A stretch of DNA of 64,000 bases from JAJDIA01 sp031555735 (GTDB lineage: Bacteria > Bacteroidota > Bacteroidia > Bacteroidales > Tannerellaceae): NCBI GenBank assembly GCA_031555735.1, contig JAVBUE010000007.1:1-64000 (forward strand), written 5' to 3'. The translations under genes and the position numbers were made by a program. The notes under the pieces were generated by a model. The model did not search any database and was not told where the DNA came from. It saw only the letters and a program-made list of their open reading frames with translations. The first letter of the stretch is position 1. Every line of letters begins with the position of its first letter. This document shows positions 1 to 9,380 of this stretch, in pieces.

Positions 1-90
1 TTTCCAGGTCTCACGCATGTCGGCAAGCGGAGAAGGCAGATGCTCCAATCCACTCTCATAGACTTGATGTATAATGCGAGGTATATCCAT
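1..90 (-). CDS. Glycosyltransferase family 32-type protein, N-terminal fragment
   Basis: Only the first 30 codons are in the window; the gene runs off the left edge. The ATG is at 88-90 and the protein begins MDIPRIIHQVYESG. The IPRIIHQ motif close to the N-terminus is typical of DXD-containing family 32 sugar transferases (OCH1/capsular polysaccharide type), which move a sugar from a nucleotide donor to a growing glycan. The DXD motif itself is outside the window, so the family call rests on the N-terminal motif alone. It lies downstream of the DUF3244-like gene on the same strand, about 107 bp apart, with no clear terminator between them. Confidence 0.6.
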   Translation of the reverse strand, partial: MDIPRIIHQVYESGLEHLPSPLADMRETWK

Positions 91-197
91 GTTTTACAAA
101 TTACCAGGTTGAACAACCAAAGCAAGGATACCGCCGCTATGCCAAAGGAGCAGTATCCTGCTCTGCTTTCGTAAAAAACAATACTGTCTATTAAAAA

Positions 198-563
198 CTA
201 CTCAATGGTAAAATGCCCTCCCATGTGTCCATACATCCCATGTACCATCAGAATCTGGTATTCGCCAGGCTGACCGGTCCAGGGGAGATCATAGGTGTAG
301 TTGCTGCTGCCGTTGGACGAGACGACGGTTTCGAAAACGATACCGTTGTTATCCATGATATATACGTTGAGGTTGGAAAGGGCATCCTGCAGATAGATGG
401 ATACCGTGTTTCCTTCAACGGCGACTGCCGGTCTGGCCGGGATCGGCGTGGTGCTGCGTAAACCTCCTCCTCCCCATCTGCCATCAACTGGTGGGCGCTC
501 ATCGCAAACAGCGACGGAGCAGAAACAAACTGTCAATAAAACTGTCATTAGCATTGTTCTCAT
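198..563 (-). CDS. Small secreted DUF3244-like protein
   Basis: This 121-residue protein starts with a signal peptide (MRTMLMTVLLTVCFCSVAVC). A beta-rich domain follows, with VSIYLQDALSNLNVYI, a Ser/Asn/Gly-rich turn, and LPWTGQPGEYQILM near the end. The layout resembles the DUF3244 family of small secreted Bacteroidales proteins, which have an Ig-like fold and no established function. An in-frame ATG 33 bases further upstream (596) would add MHSVTHIKFSI in front of the signal peptide; I prefer 563 because the hydrophobic stretch then lies at the N-terminus. It is probably periplasmic or cell-surface. The family assignment is by sequence character only. Confidence 0.7.
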   Translation of the reverse strand: MRTMLMTVLLTVCFCSVAVCDERPPVDGRWGGGGLRSTTPIPARPAVAVEGNTVSIYLQDALSNLNVYIMDNNGIVFETVVSSNGSSNYTYDLPWTGQPGEYQILMVHGMYGHMGGHFTIE

Positions 564-751
564 GATACTGAATTTTATGTGTGTTACTGAATGCAAAACA
601 ACAACATAAAAATGACCCGTGGAGCAAAAAAACAGAGAAATAATTCACGAAGAATTCACCAACCCCGAAAAAAAGTTCACGTAAAATTCATTTCAATGGG
701 GGGTGTGCATGTTTTTTTCACTATGGAGAGTGCGGTTACACGCTAATTCAC

Positions 752-759
752 TAATTTTG
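752..759 (+). promoter_or_regulatory. Candidate -7 box for the barrel protein gene at 788
   Basis: The octamer TAATTTTG fits the Bacteroides -7 consensus TAnnTTTG. A start about 7 bases downstream (near 766) leaves a leader of roughly 20 bases before the ATG at 788 and makes the alternative ATG at 770 almost leaderless. I see no convincing -33 element. Confidence 0.4.
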
Positions 760-787
760 CTTATGGTATGTGTTAAATGTCAAATAT

Positions 788-1549
788 ATGCTCAAGCAAA
801 AACTCGCAGTAATCGCCTTTTTAATCACCGGTATGTTACCGGTAACTGCACAAGAAAAAGGAACCAGCAAGACCCCAAAGGAAGATTCTCAAATAGAATC
901 TTTGCAGCGGCCATTTATGATGTCATTTTCCATAGGGCCGAATTTCAATACAGGAGGAAGTGATTATTCCGAATGGTTTGGTTCTCGTGCAGATGTTGTC
1001 ACCCAGTTTGACTGGCGAATGAACTATTCGTTTGCCCGTCATTGGAGTGTTTATTTAGATCTTGGAATCAGTTTTTTCACCTTACAAACTGACGATTTAG
1101 GAGAAAAAATGGCAGCCGCATTCATCGACAAAGCATTCTTCCCCGGACTGAGTAAGATCAAACCTTCCATAGCTACCGGTATCTCTTACATTGCAGAAAA
1201 GAGGAAATGGCAGTTTATGCCAAGAGCCGGAATCGGATTGACGAGTGCGGGTAATTCGGATAAGACGAAGACGATTGACGGGAAGAAATATCAACTTGAA
1301 ATAAACAGGTCGCTTATGTTCTTCAATACGGGAGTTTCGATAGGCTATCGCACCTCAAATTTGTGCAGTGTCATTTTTGATATCAACTACCGTTGTCCGA
1401 TGCAATCTTGCAAAGCCACCTATACCACCACAATGTCTGATTTACCACCTGTATCAGCAACCCTGAAATCCCGTTCGTGGGCTAATGATTTAAGTCTTTC
1501 GCTTGGTGTTCAATTCCAATTAGATATGAAAAAAGCTGCCTTGCTATAG
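788..1549 (+). CDS. Outer membrane beta-barrel protein, function unknown
   Basis: The protein has 253 residues and a signal peptide MLKQKLAVIAFLITGMLPVTAQ. The mature part has alternating aromatic/polar strands such as FMMSFSIGPNFNTGG, WSVYLDLGISFF, KPSIATGISYIA and DLSLSLGVQFQL, as in small Bacteroidetes outer-membrane porin-like barrels. No enzyme motif is visible. The upstream ATG at 770 would add six residues before the signal peptide; the candidate -7 box at 752 argues for 788. The gene stands alone between a leftward DUF3244-like gene and ugd. The stretch 1550-1695 holds no gene I can support. Confidence 0.7.
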   Translation: MLKQKLAVIAFLITGMLPVTAQEKGTSKTPKEDSQIESLQRPFMMSFSIGPNFNTGGSDYSEWFGSRADVVTQFDWRMNYSFARHWSVYLDLGISFFTLQTDDLGEKMAAAFIDKAFFPGLSKIKPSIATGISYIAEKRKWQFMPRAGIGLTSAGNSDKTKTIDGKKYQLEINRSLMFFNTGVSIGYRTSNLCSVIFDINYRCPMQSCKATYTTTMSDLPPVSATLKSRSWANDLSLSLGVQFQLDMKKAALL

Positions 1550-1695
1550 AGTGACTTTCCTTTATTGCGGGGAGAAGGAGACGTACTGTTTTCCGGGTCT
1601 TGCATGCGATCGTCTATTTTAATGAAATAACGGGGGACAGGGGTAATATACGACGGAATCCGAGGCGAAGAGTCAGATTACTAATGAAATAATCG

Positions 1696-1703
1696 TATAT
1701 TTG
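1696..1703 (+). promoter_or_regulatory. -7 box of the ugd promoter
   Basis: TATATTTG matches the Bacteroides -7 consensus TAnnTTTG and lies 38 bases before the ugd ATG at 1742, a normal leader length. The -33 element is weak. Confidence 0.5.
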
Positions 1704-1741
1704 CTTCGTTTATGAATCGTTGATGACTAATTATTTGTATT

Positions 1742-3055
1742 ATGAAAATCGCTATTGTAGGAACCGGTTATGTAGGTTTGGTAACAGGCACCTGTTTCGC
1801 GGAAATGGGTACCGAGGTGTATTGTGTGGATGTGGATCAGCAAAAGATCGAAAACTTGCGGAAAGGGCTCCTGCCCATCTATGAACCGGGACTGGAAGAG
1901 ATGGTTCATCGGAACATGCAGGCCGAACGCCTCTTCTTTACCACCGACCTGACCGAATGCCTGGATGATGTGGAAATACTGTTCAGCGCTGTGGGAACAC
2001 CCCCGGGCGAAGACGGTAGCGCCGACCTGAAATATGTGCTGGATGTGGCTCGTACCATCGGGCAGCATCTGAAGAAATACATGCTGGTGGTTACCAAGAG
2101 CACCGTCCCCGTGGGTACGGCGCAGAAGGTTCGGGCGGTGATCCAGGGCGAACTGGATAAGCGGGGTGTATCCATCCCGTTTGATACGGCGTCTAATCCG
2201 GAATTCCTGAAAGAAGGCGCTGCCATCAGCGACTTTATGAGCCCCGACCGCGTGGTGGTGGGTGTGGAAAGCGAACAGGCCCGCGAACTGATGACCAAAC
2301 TGTATCGTCCGTTCCTGCTGAATAATTTCCGGGTGATCTTCATGGATGTCCCTTCCGCGGAGATGACCAAATATGCCGCCAACGCCATGCTGGCTACGCG
2401 GATCAGTTTTATGAATGAGATAGCCAACCTCTGTGAGCGGATGGGAGCGAACGTGGATATGGTGCGCCGGGGGATCGGGACGGACAACCGGATCGGTAGC
2501 CGTTTCCTCTATTCGGGTATCGGATATGGAGGTTCCTGTTTCCCCAAAGACGTGAAGGCGCTGATCAGGACGGCGGCCGATAACCAGGCTCCTTCCCTGA
2601 TCCTGCAGGCGGTGGAAGCAGTGAACGAACGCCAGAAATCGGTATTGTTCCATAAGCTGAGCCGCCATTTCGACGGCGACCTGCAAGGAAAACATATCGC
2701 CGTATGGGGACTGGCTTTCAAGCCCGAAACAGATGATATGCGGGAAGCGCCGTCGCTGGTGCTGATCGAGATGCTGCTGGCCGCCGGTTGTACGGTATCG
2801 ACCTACGACCCGGTGGCGATGAAGGAAGCCGTCAGGTACCTGAACCATACGGTGGTATATGCCAAAGATGCCTACGACGCCGCCGTGGGTGCCGACGCCC
2901 TGATGTTGGTAACCGAATGGAAAGAATTCCGCATGCCCTCGTGGCAGGTGGTGAAAAAGGTGATGAACCGTCCTGTCGTGCTCGACGGCCGCAACATCTA
3001 TGAAAAAGCCGACCTCCAGGAGCTCGGCTTTACTTACTATTGCATCGGGAAATAA
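1742..3055 (+). CDS. ugd: UDP-glucose 6-dehydrogenase
   Basis: This 437-residue cytoplasmic enzyme oxidises UDP-glucose to UDP-glucuronate with two NAD+, supplying uronic acid for surface polysaccharides. The Rossmann motif is at the N-terminus (MKIAIVGTGYVGLVTG). TKSTVPVGT and ASNPEFLKEGAA are family motifs, and the catalytic cysteine is C266 in GGSCFPKD. The length fits the family (about 430-450). It is preceded by its own -7 box and ends 13 bp from the convergent GH130 gene, so it is probably monocistronic. UDP-mannose/ManNAc dehydrogenases share the fold, but the motifs fit the UDP-glucose enzyme best. Confidence 0.95.
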   Translation: MKIAIVGTGYVGLVTGTCFAEMGTEVYCVDVDQQKIENLRKGLLPIYEPGLEEMVHRNMQAERLFFTTDLTECLDDVEILFSAVGTPPGEDGSADLKYVLDVARTIGQHLKKYMLVVTKSTVPVGTAQKVRAVIQGELDKRGVSIPFDTASNPEFLKEGAAISDFMSPDRVVVGVESEQARELMTKLYRPFLLNNFRVIFMDVPSAEMTKYAANAMLATRISFMNEIANLCERMGANVDMVRRGIGTDNRIGSRFLYSGIGYGGSCFPKDVKALIRTAADNQAPSLILQAVEAVNERQKSVLFHKLSRHFDGDLQGKHIAVWGLAFKPETDDMREAPSLVLIEMLLAAGCTVSTYDPVAMKEAVRYLNHTVVYAKDAYDAAVGADALMLVTEWKEFRMPSWQVVKKVMNRPVVLDGRNIYEKADLQELGFTYYCIGK

Positions 3056-3068
3056 TCAGCGATAGCTA

Positions 3069-4076
3069 TCAAAGTGCGTTTTTTCGGGTGAATGCGATGA
3101 TTTCGTCGATGTAGCCGAATGCCAATCCGGTGACTGTATCCGCACATCCATAATAAACTGCCAGCCGTTTTGTGTCGGGATCGTGCAAGGCGGCGCAGGG
3201 GAATACCACATTCGGTACATCACCCACACACTCGTATCCTCTTTGCGGAGAAAGCAGGTAGGGGCGCGAACGGTATCTGACTTTCCAGGGCTCTTCCAGA
3301 TCAAGGATTGCGGCCCCGAAGCTATACACATACCCGTTGCAGGAGAGAAGTACCCCGTGATATAAGATAAGCCATCCTTCGGACGTCTCGATGGGAATAG
3401 GCCCTGCACCGATTTTCAGGCTTTGCCAGGCGCTGTCTTCAAATCGTGCCGAAGCCATCACATGGCGATGTCTTCCCCAAAAAGTCATGTCGGGCGATTC
3501 ACTGTAGAAGATGTCACCGAAAGGGGTATGCCCGTTGTCACTGGGCCGGTTGAGCATGGCATAGCGCCCGTTTATCTTACGGGGAAACAACACCCCGTTG
3601 CGGTTAAAGGGCAGGCAGGCATTCTCCATTTGATAGAAGGTTTCAAAATCGTATGTATAGGCTACCCCGATGGTGGGGCCATGATATCCGTTGCACCAGG
3701 TGATGTAATACCGGTCTTCCAGGAAACATACCCGCGGATCATAGCCATAAACAAAACGCCCTGTTTCCTCATTGTCACATACGAATTCGATCTTATCCTC
3801 CATGATCTTCCAGTTGATCCCGTCGGCGCTGAATCCGGCATGCAGCCGCATACGGCGACTGGTGTCATCGCAGCGGAACACTCCGGCGTATCCGTTATTG
3901 AAAGGGACTACTGCGCTATTGAACACACTATTAGATGTGGATAATATATCCCGGGCTATAACCGGATTACCCGAATACCTCCACATAACGTCTTTACAAT
4001 TGGCGGGACGTTCTTCCCAGGGCATATCCGGCAATGCGGAGCCGCTGATTTGCAAAATCTCCATGTTACTTTTCAT
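3069..4076 (-). CDS. GH130 family glycoside phosphorylase
   Basis: This is a 335-residue protein without signal peptide, so cytoplasmic. GH130 enzymes phosphorolyse beta-mannosides, for example beta-1,4-mannosyl-glucose or mannosyl-GlcNAc, to mannose 1-phosphate. Visible family features are the five-bladed propeller pattern and the acidic motif YDPRVCFLED with D113, the position of the catalytic Asp. NGYAGVFRCDD and LYHGVLL also fit. It is the last gene of PUL1; its ATG overlaps the symporter stop by 11 bases. An internal ATG at 4064 falls just after that stop and is a possible alternative start. The context implies that a disaccharide imported by the symporter is split inside the cell. The exact substrate cannot be read from the sequence. 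Confidence 0.85.
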   Translation of the reverse strand: MKSNMEILQISGSALPDMPWEERPANCKDVMWRYSGNPVIARDILSTSNSVFNSAVVPFNNGYAGVFRCDDTSRRMRLHAGFSADGINWKIMEDKIEFVCDNEETGRFVYGYDPRVCFLEDRYYITWCNGYHGPTIGVAYTYDFETFYQMENACLPFNRNGVLFPRKINGRYAMLNRPSDNGHTPFGDIFYSESPDMTFWGRHRHVMASARFEDSAWQSLKIGAGPIPIETSEGWLILYHGVLLSCNGYVYSFGAAILDLEEPWKVRYRSRPYLLSPQRGYECVGDVPNVVFPCAALHDPDTKRLAVYYGCADTVTGLAFGYIDEIIAFTRKNAL

Positions 4077-5949
4077 CTTTTAAGTTTATTTCATTCATCA
4101 ATGCGTTATATTCTTTTTCTTCTTCGTTCATCTTGTCATACCAGTTTTTCTTCAGGATCAAGGTCGTAATCCCTAATACAAGGATCGTGGAGAGTAGTGG
4201 CATGCCTTCCTTGATTACGATATACATAGGAATAAGTGTAAGGCAGGATTGCCATACGATACCGATCGCTACATTGCACATGTCGCGCTTGAAGTGTGTA
4301 TTCTTTTTCACCTGTGGATAACGCGCAAGGGTTTTGTCCGCAATCGGTTTCCAGAATCCCCAGGGACGGACACGCAGGTAAAAACGGATCAACGTCTCCT
4401 CTTCGACCGGTTTGCTCAACAGGGTGCCGATGATACATCCCACCAGCGAAATAACCAGAAGCAAAGGGAAGTAGTACAACGGCAAGGTATCCGGGAAAAA
4501 CCGGGGTACGATCATCGCAGCCAGAATTCCGGCAAGCATACCCCAGAAATAGCCGTGCCCGTTGAAACGCCACCAATACCATTTGAGTACATTGGATGCC
4601 ACATAGCCGCCATATAAAGCGGATACGATCCATTGAAGCACGGAATTAATATTCTCGACAAAGAATCCGATTACCGTACTCACCACAACGACGAGCACGG
4701 AGACCAGGTAACTGACCCGTATCTGTGTCCTGACAGATGCGCGGGGATTTATGTGTTTTAGATAGACGTCGTTGACCAGGTAGGCCGGCGCGGCATTGAC
4801 GGTTGAGGCAAAGGTGGACATGAAGGCTGCCAGTAAGCCGGCAAGCAATATCCCTGCCAGCCCTGCCGGGACAAACTCGCTGATCGCACGTGGGAGGATC
4901 GTCTCAAAATCAATGGTAGCGCCCATTGTCCTGAAATCATCGCTGAAAAACACAATGGCAAGCACAGTGAATCCCATGATCATCAGATAGCGGGGAATAA
5001 GAAGGATAACAGGGACAGAGCCACTCATCATCGCTGCCTCCTTCGGGCTTTTACAGGCCAGTATCTTTTGCATATCGTAATTGGGTGCAGGGCCGGCCAT
5101 GCTGAGGAAAATCCCCTTGAACAACATCATCATCACAAAGATGGCAAATAGTCCATACTGATCGTGGGCAATCTTATCCATGACCGACGGAAGAATATCA
5201 CTCCAATCCAGTCCCAACTCCCGGGTGAAGAAAGGGCTGTCCCAACCTGCCGGTATATGCGCCGAAAGCATTTCGGGAGACACCCGCACCATGGCAATAA
5301 CAGCGATTACAATACCTGAAACAGTCATAATGGCGAACTGTATTACATCTGTCCAGACGATACTGAACATACCTCCCATCATCACGTAAAAGGTAGCAAT
5401 AGTGGTGAAAAATATACCATATACATGCGGGACATATCCGGGAGCTATCTGTAACGGAACAAACCGGGATACGACTTCCCAGGGGAAAAATATCTCCATG
5501 AATTTGCCGATACCTATAAAACCGTAGCTAAGAAATCCGAGTACCCCGATTACGGCATACATTACAACGATGGTATGCGACAGGCTGGCTCCACGTCCGC
5601 AGCCGAAACGGGTGCGGATCCATTCGGCGCCTGTCAGCACATTCGAACGACGTAACCATACAGAAAGGTACACCATCAGGAATATCTGGTTGAAAACCGG
5701 CCAGAGCCACGGTATCCAAAGGCTTTTCAAACCATAAACAAAAGCCAGATAGACCATCCACATGGTACCGGATATGTCGAACATGCCCGATGCGTTGGAT
5801 AATCCCAGCATGTAAAAAGGGAGCGATTTTCCTCCCAGAAAATAGGAGTCGAGATTTTTTGCTGCGCGCTTCTTCAAGAAAATCCCGATGCAGATCATTG
5901 CAACCAGATAGGTGGCAATGATCAGGATGTCTGACAATTGCAGGTTCAT
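4066..5949 (-). CDS. Sodium:solute symporter (SSS family)
   Basis: This is a 627-residue inner-membrane protein with about 13-14 hydrophobic helices, beginning at ILIIATYLVAMICIGIFL and ending at ILVLGITTLIL. The family hallmarks include LDSYFLGGKSLPFY, the ASGMFDISGTMWM segment near the first helices and GLLAAFMSTFASTVNAAPAY mid-protein, where SSS proteins bind Na+. It probably imports the oligosaccharide released by the upstream GH30 enzyme, using the sodium gradient. It overlaps the GH130 gene and follows GH30 by 52 bp, as part of the same operon. A symporter of this class instead of an MFS sugar transporter is less usual in a PUL. Confidence 0.9.
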   Translation of the reverse strand: MNLQLSDILIIATYLVAMICIGIFLKKRAAKNLDSYFLGGKSLPFYMLGLSNASGMFDISGTMWMVYLAFVYGLKSLWIPWLWPVFNQIFLMVYLSVWLRRSNVLTGAEWIRTRFGCGRGASLSHTIVVMYAVIGVLGFLSYGFIGIGKFMEIFFPWEVVSRFVPLQIAPGYVPHVYGIFFTTIATFYVMMGGMFSIVWTDVIQFAIMTVSGIVIAVIAMVRVSPEMLSAHIPAGWDSPFFTRELGLDWSDILPSVMDKIAHDQYGLFAIFVMMMLFKGIFLSMAGPAPNYDMQKILACKSPKEAAMMSGSVPVILLIPRYLMIMGFTVLAIVFFSDDFRTMGATIDFETILPRAISEFVPAGLAGILLAGLLAAFMSTFASTVNAAPAYLVNDVYLKHINPRASVRTQIRVSYLVSVLVVVVSTVIGFFVENINSVLQWIVSALYGGYVASNVLKWYWWRFNGHGYFWGMLAGILAAMIVPRFFPDTLPLYYFPLLLVISLVGCIIGTLLSKPVEEETLIRFYLRVRPWGFWKPIADKTLARYPQVKKNTHFKRDMCNVAIGIVWQSCLTLIPMYIVIKEGMPLLSTILVLGITTLILKKNWYDKMNEEEKEYNALMNEINLKDEK

Positions 5950-6001
5950 GGCAACATGTGTTTTGTTTAGATTGAAGGAATGATAGTGATTCTTCCGGCA
6001 T

Positions 6002-7486
6002 TTATGGCTGTACTGTCCCGGTAAATGTCACTACGCTCCTGGCAGGAATATCTAACAGGAAGTCCCCTTCAACCGGAGTAATTTGTGTTGTTTCCCATCG
6101 ATGGGTCTCATCCGTAAGTATCCGCGTCATCGTGTGGATGCTCTTGACACCGTCGATAGCCAACCGGCTGACTATATTGTCATTTGTATTGTTGACCGTG
6201 ACAATAATGTATTTATCACCATCCTTGAACGTTGAAACGTGCATGTCTGCAGGCAGGTCGCTCCCTCTTTGCACCCCTGTACGTATGCTGCCCGGTTTGA
6301 TATACCGGGTGAAATTACCGAACGTTTCATATCGTTTTGATATGCGGTAACCTTCGCGGTCCTTATCCATCAGGATGAGTCCCTCGTTATTTTCTCCAGG
6401 GATAGCCCCTGCCCACCAGACGATGGCGTTTACACTGGCATCCGAAAGATACCGGTGGAAATCGGCCGCCCATTTCAGCCCGTCTTGCATGGATATATTG
6501 TATGTATCCAATCCGCTGACCTCGGTTAGCCATACCGGGATTCCTTTTTCCATTGCTTTTTCATAAGGGACAATGGGTATCCGTTCTTTGGAGATCGGAT
6601 GCGGATAGCCATGTCCGGAAGCAATGATATCGTAGTTTGATATCCGGTAATTCATGCCGAGAATACGCTGTACATAGTTGCGAGACCCCATTATCAGCAA
6701 CCAATCACTCCACTGTCCGTTTTCCCCGATAATGATTTTGGTATTGAGTCCCCGCTTCTTCAATGTCGGTCCGAGGTTGTTTACCACCAGATTACCAATC
6801 GTCGTGGAACCGGGCAACCAGATGCAGGAGTTCCATGGAGCTGCGTATTCGGGTTCGTTCGCCGGAGAAATGGCATATACCGGTAATCCGGCATTTGTAT
6901 AAGCCTGGCAGAAATCGGCCAGATAATCCGCATAGTTCCTGTATTGCAGGAATTTGAGCGATCCGTCGGATACTTTCCCATTAGTTTTCATGTATGCCGG
7001 CGGGCTCCAGGTTGAAAAGATCAGCTTATCCACCTTATAAACCTGTTTGGCCTCACGGGTGACCCAATACTGCGCTCTTCTCATCAGATCCTCACTTGTA
7101 TCCACGGCATTGAACAGGGGATCCGTAAATGGGATATCGATATCTGTTTCCAGTCCGAAATCACGCTGCCCCTGACGGGTTGAATAGTATGGAAATACCT
7201 CTCCGCGCAGTACGGACAGATTCAAGCCCTCTTTACCAAACAACAGTTTCATGATCTCTTTGCGTTTATGGTGGGCATACAGTTGATTCGCCCAACCGGC
7301 CTGGGCGACACCAAAGCCTTCGATCACTTGTTTCTCCTGATTCCATTGGACGGTGATTTGTAGATCTTCCCCATCTGCGATTGATTTTGTCTGGATATTT
7401 CCCAAACCGGATATGTCTTCCATCCTGTCTGTACAGGAAGAACATACGAGCATAAAAGCAAACGATACAAACAAAAAATGTTTCAT
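6002..7486 (-). CDS. GH30 family glycoside hydrolase, lipoprotein
   Basis: The protein has 494 residues with a lipoprotein signal peptide (MKHFLFVSFAFMLVCSSC, lipid-bearing Cys18), so it is membrane anchored, probably on the cell surface or in the periplasm. GH30 members cut beta-linked glucosyl, xylosyl or related bonds with retention. The acid/base is E211 in SPANEPEYA and the nucleophile is E322 in VWLTEVSG; both are present, with QVIEGFGVAQAGWA at the N-terminus of the barrel. A beta-sandwich-like C-terminal part follows (about 400-494), as usual in this family. It lies between the arylsulfotransferase and symporter genes of PUL1. The subfamily and exact linkage are not clear. Confidence 0.9.
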   Translation of the reverse strand: MKHFLFVSFAFMLVCSSCTDRMEDISGLGNIQTKSIADGEDLQITVQWNQEKQVIEGFGVAQAGWANQLYAHHKRKEIMKLLFGKEGLNLSVLRGEVFPYYSTRQGQRDFGLETDIDIPFTDPLFNAVDTSEDLMRRAQYWVTREAKQVYKVDKLIFSTWSPPAYMKTNGKVSDGSLKFLQYRNYADYLADFCQAYTNAGLPVYAISPANEPEYAAPWNSCIWLPGSTTIGNLVVNNLGPTLKKRGLNTKIIIGENGQWSDWLLIMGSRNYVQRILGMNYRISNYDIIASGHGYPHPISKERIPIVPYEKAMEKGIPVWLTEVSGLDTYNISMQDGLKWAADFHRYLSDASVNAIVWWAGAIPGENNEGLILMDKDREGYRISKRYETFGNFTRYIKPGSIRTGVQRGSDLPADMHVSTFKDGDKYIIVTVNNTNDNIVSRLAIDGVKSIHTMTRILTDETHRWETTQITPVEGDFLLDIPARSVVTFTGTVQP

Positions 7487-7514
7487 TGCAATTTTTTTAG
7501 TTGGTTACTACTTA

Positions 7515-9299
7515 TTAATAATTCTCCGGATACAAAGGCATCCGGGTTGCCCTGTGGAATACGAGGAAAGCAGGCGTTGACAGATGTGCTTCATATACAA
7601 CCTCTTTTGTGTCCTTTCTTACCTCGATTACTTTCCCGCCAATACCATTTACATTGGGTGTTCCTACACCGGGACAAAACAATACATTGCCCGTTTGCGG
7701 TAAATATTGGACGGATGAAACCGCCACGCCATAGCAACTGCGCCCACGTTCCTTCCCATATTGCCAGACCTGGCGGATCGTTTTCTGCGATTCGTTGATC
7801 TGGTATTCTACCGCCCGGCTGTACCCTTTCGGTCCATACAAATTGATGTCTTCATATTGCCGGTAATAGCCATTATCGAAGACCAACAGGTTGCCATTCG
7901 GCATAAACACCGGGCAGTGTGCCCCCCACGGCCAGTCGAAATCATCCCGGTTGACTTCGCCCCTTTTCAACTTTTCATCGGCTATTTTGTTCCCCGATGC
8001 ATCTAAGGGATCCAGCAAATAACCGGAAAATCCGTTGTCGCTCCACCTCCGATGGGGAGATAGCAACCATTTCAGGCGATTCGTACGATCCAGCTTGGCT
8101 AAACCCTGATAACGTGTGCAGATAATGATGCAATCATCCTTTTCAGCATATAACACGGCATTATTATGCGCCCAGTTCTGCCTGTTCTTATCTGCCTCCG
8201 TGCAAAATGTCCCGTACATGGATTCATCCAGCGATTCCTTCAGATCCCATTTTGTAACTATTTTGCCTGTTTCGCGGTCAAGTTCAATGATCACATCATA
8301 GATACTGTGCTCTCCGTTTTTCAGATAGGACTCATGCTCCGTCACACAGATGAGCAAATTCCCATTGGGCATTTCGGTCACTTCGTGGTGAAATTCATAG
8401 CCGAGTTCCCTGATATTCCAACTCTTTTTCACTTCTCCCAGCATATCGGCCTCGATGATACGTCCCGTTTTGACGTCCCCGAACAGGAAGTTTCCGTTTT
8501 TCATCCGCTGGAGTCCCACATGGGCAGTGATATTACCGATCAGGGGGTGTGTCTTCAGAGAGTATAGCCACCGTATTTCCCCTTCCGCATCAATCATGAA
8601 TGGGCGGTGCGTGTCGAATTCATTGTCGCCAAGGTAATTCACCAGTGTTACTCCCGGCTCCATCTGTTCAGGGTGGGAGGTCGTGACCTTGATTTTGGGG
8701 AGCGTGATATACTCCAGGGATTGCGTTGTTATTTCCTGCGTCGTACGGGCGCGTTCCCTGCCCTCTTTATCTGTCAGAATGATGGTTAACCTGTTCTGAT
8801 AACCGGGATAAAGGCCAAACACCTGGAGCACCTGGTTGGGACCATCCGGTATGAAAAGGTGTTCCATATCACCCTGTTTCCCGTGTTTCCCCTCCACAAT
8901 GATACGTACACGTCCGCCTACCGGAAAAGACAACTGCAATTCGGCCGCCAACGGACAATAACCCGACGGATCCAGTTTTACTTTTTTGACCACATGGGTA
9001 AGCGTATCCCCTAATGTGGGTAACTCCAGGGTGGACTGGTCGGAGAAATGGATCGTTGATTTCCAGTCTGTTTTATTGATGTCAAGATGGCTGACCATCG
9101 CTTCGGGCAGTTCTACCGTAGCGTGTTCGAAATGCAAGGTGTACATACCGGCTGATTGAGCCGCACGGACAAAGAGGTCGTTCGACCCAACTACCTCATT
9201 CAGTCGTTCCTTTTCTGCGATAAATGGCAGCTTGCCTGGATCCTCTTCCCGGCAGGACGACAGAGAAATAAACAGCAGGAATAAGCCAAGTAGTCTCAT
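7515..9299 (-). CDS. Arylsulfate sulfotransferase (ASST)-like lipoprotein
   Basis: This 594-residue protein begins with a lipoprotein signal (MRLLGLFLLFISLSSC, Cys16). An Ig-like N-terminal part (about 100-200) precedes a beta-propeller with motifs such as MKNGNFLFGD and MPNGNLLICV. In bacterial ASST enzymes catalysis uses three His and one Arg; here the matching positions are H304/H305 (YEFHHEV), H378 (WAHNNAV), R396 (CTRYQGL) and H461 (GAHCPVF). ASST moves sulfate from a phenolic sulfate ester to another phenol without PAPS. I chose the ATG at 9299 because an ATG at 9374 would put 25 residues before the lipoprotein signal. Its place inside a PUL is noteworthy; the acceptor is unknown. Confidence 0.85.
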   Translation of the reverse strand: MRLLGLFLLFISLSSCREEDPGKLPFIAEKERLNEVVGSNDLFVRAAQSAGMYTLHFEHATVELPEAMVSHLDINKTDWKSTIHFSDQSTLELPTLGDTLTHVVKKVKLDPSGYCPLAAELQLSFPVGGRVRIIVEGKHGKQGDMEHLFIPDGPNQVLQVFGLYPGYQNRLTIILTDKEGRERARTTQEITTQSLEYITLPKIKVTTSHPEQMEPGVTLVNYLGDNEFDTHRPFMIDAEGEIRWLYSLKTHPLIGNITAHVGLQRMKNGNFLFGDVKTGRIIEADMLGEVKKSWNIRELGYEFHHEVTEMPNGNLLICVTEHESYLKNGEHSIYDVIIELDRETGKIVTKWDLKESLDESMYGTFCTEADKNRQNWAHNNAVLYAEKDDCIIICTRYQGLAKLDRTNRLKWLLSPHRRWSDNGFSGYLLDPLDASGNKIADEKLKRGEVNRDDFDWPWGAHCPVFMPNGNLLVFDNGYYRQYEDINLYGPKGYSRAVEYQINESQKTIRQVWQYGKERGRSCYGVAVSSVQYLPQTGNVLFCPGVGTPNVNGIGGKVIEVRKDTKEVVYEAHLSTPAFLVFHRATRMPLYPENY

Positions 9300-9380
9300 A
9301 ATAATGGATGGCAGTTCGTTTGGTGTATAAGAATAGGGAGGAAATATCCGGGGGAAACAGATGGTTTCCCCCATAGGATA

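Noticed and set aside
148..163. Hairpin GAGCAG-TATC-CTGCTC between the DUF3244-like and glycosyltransferase genes as a terminator
   Set aside because: Short stem and no T-run on either strand.
1727..2848. 373-codon antisense frame over ugd
   Set aside because: Shadow of a GC-rich gene; no recognisable domain and the sense strand is a clear UDP-glucose dehydrogenase.
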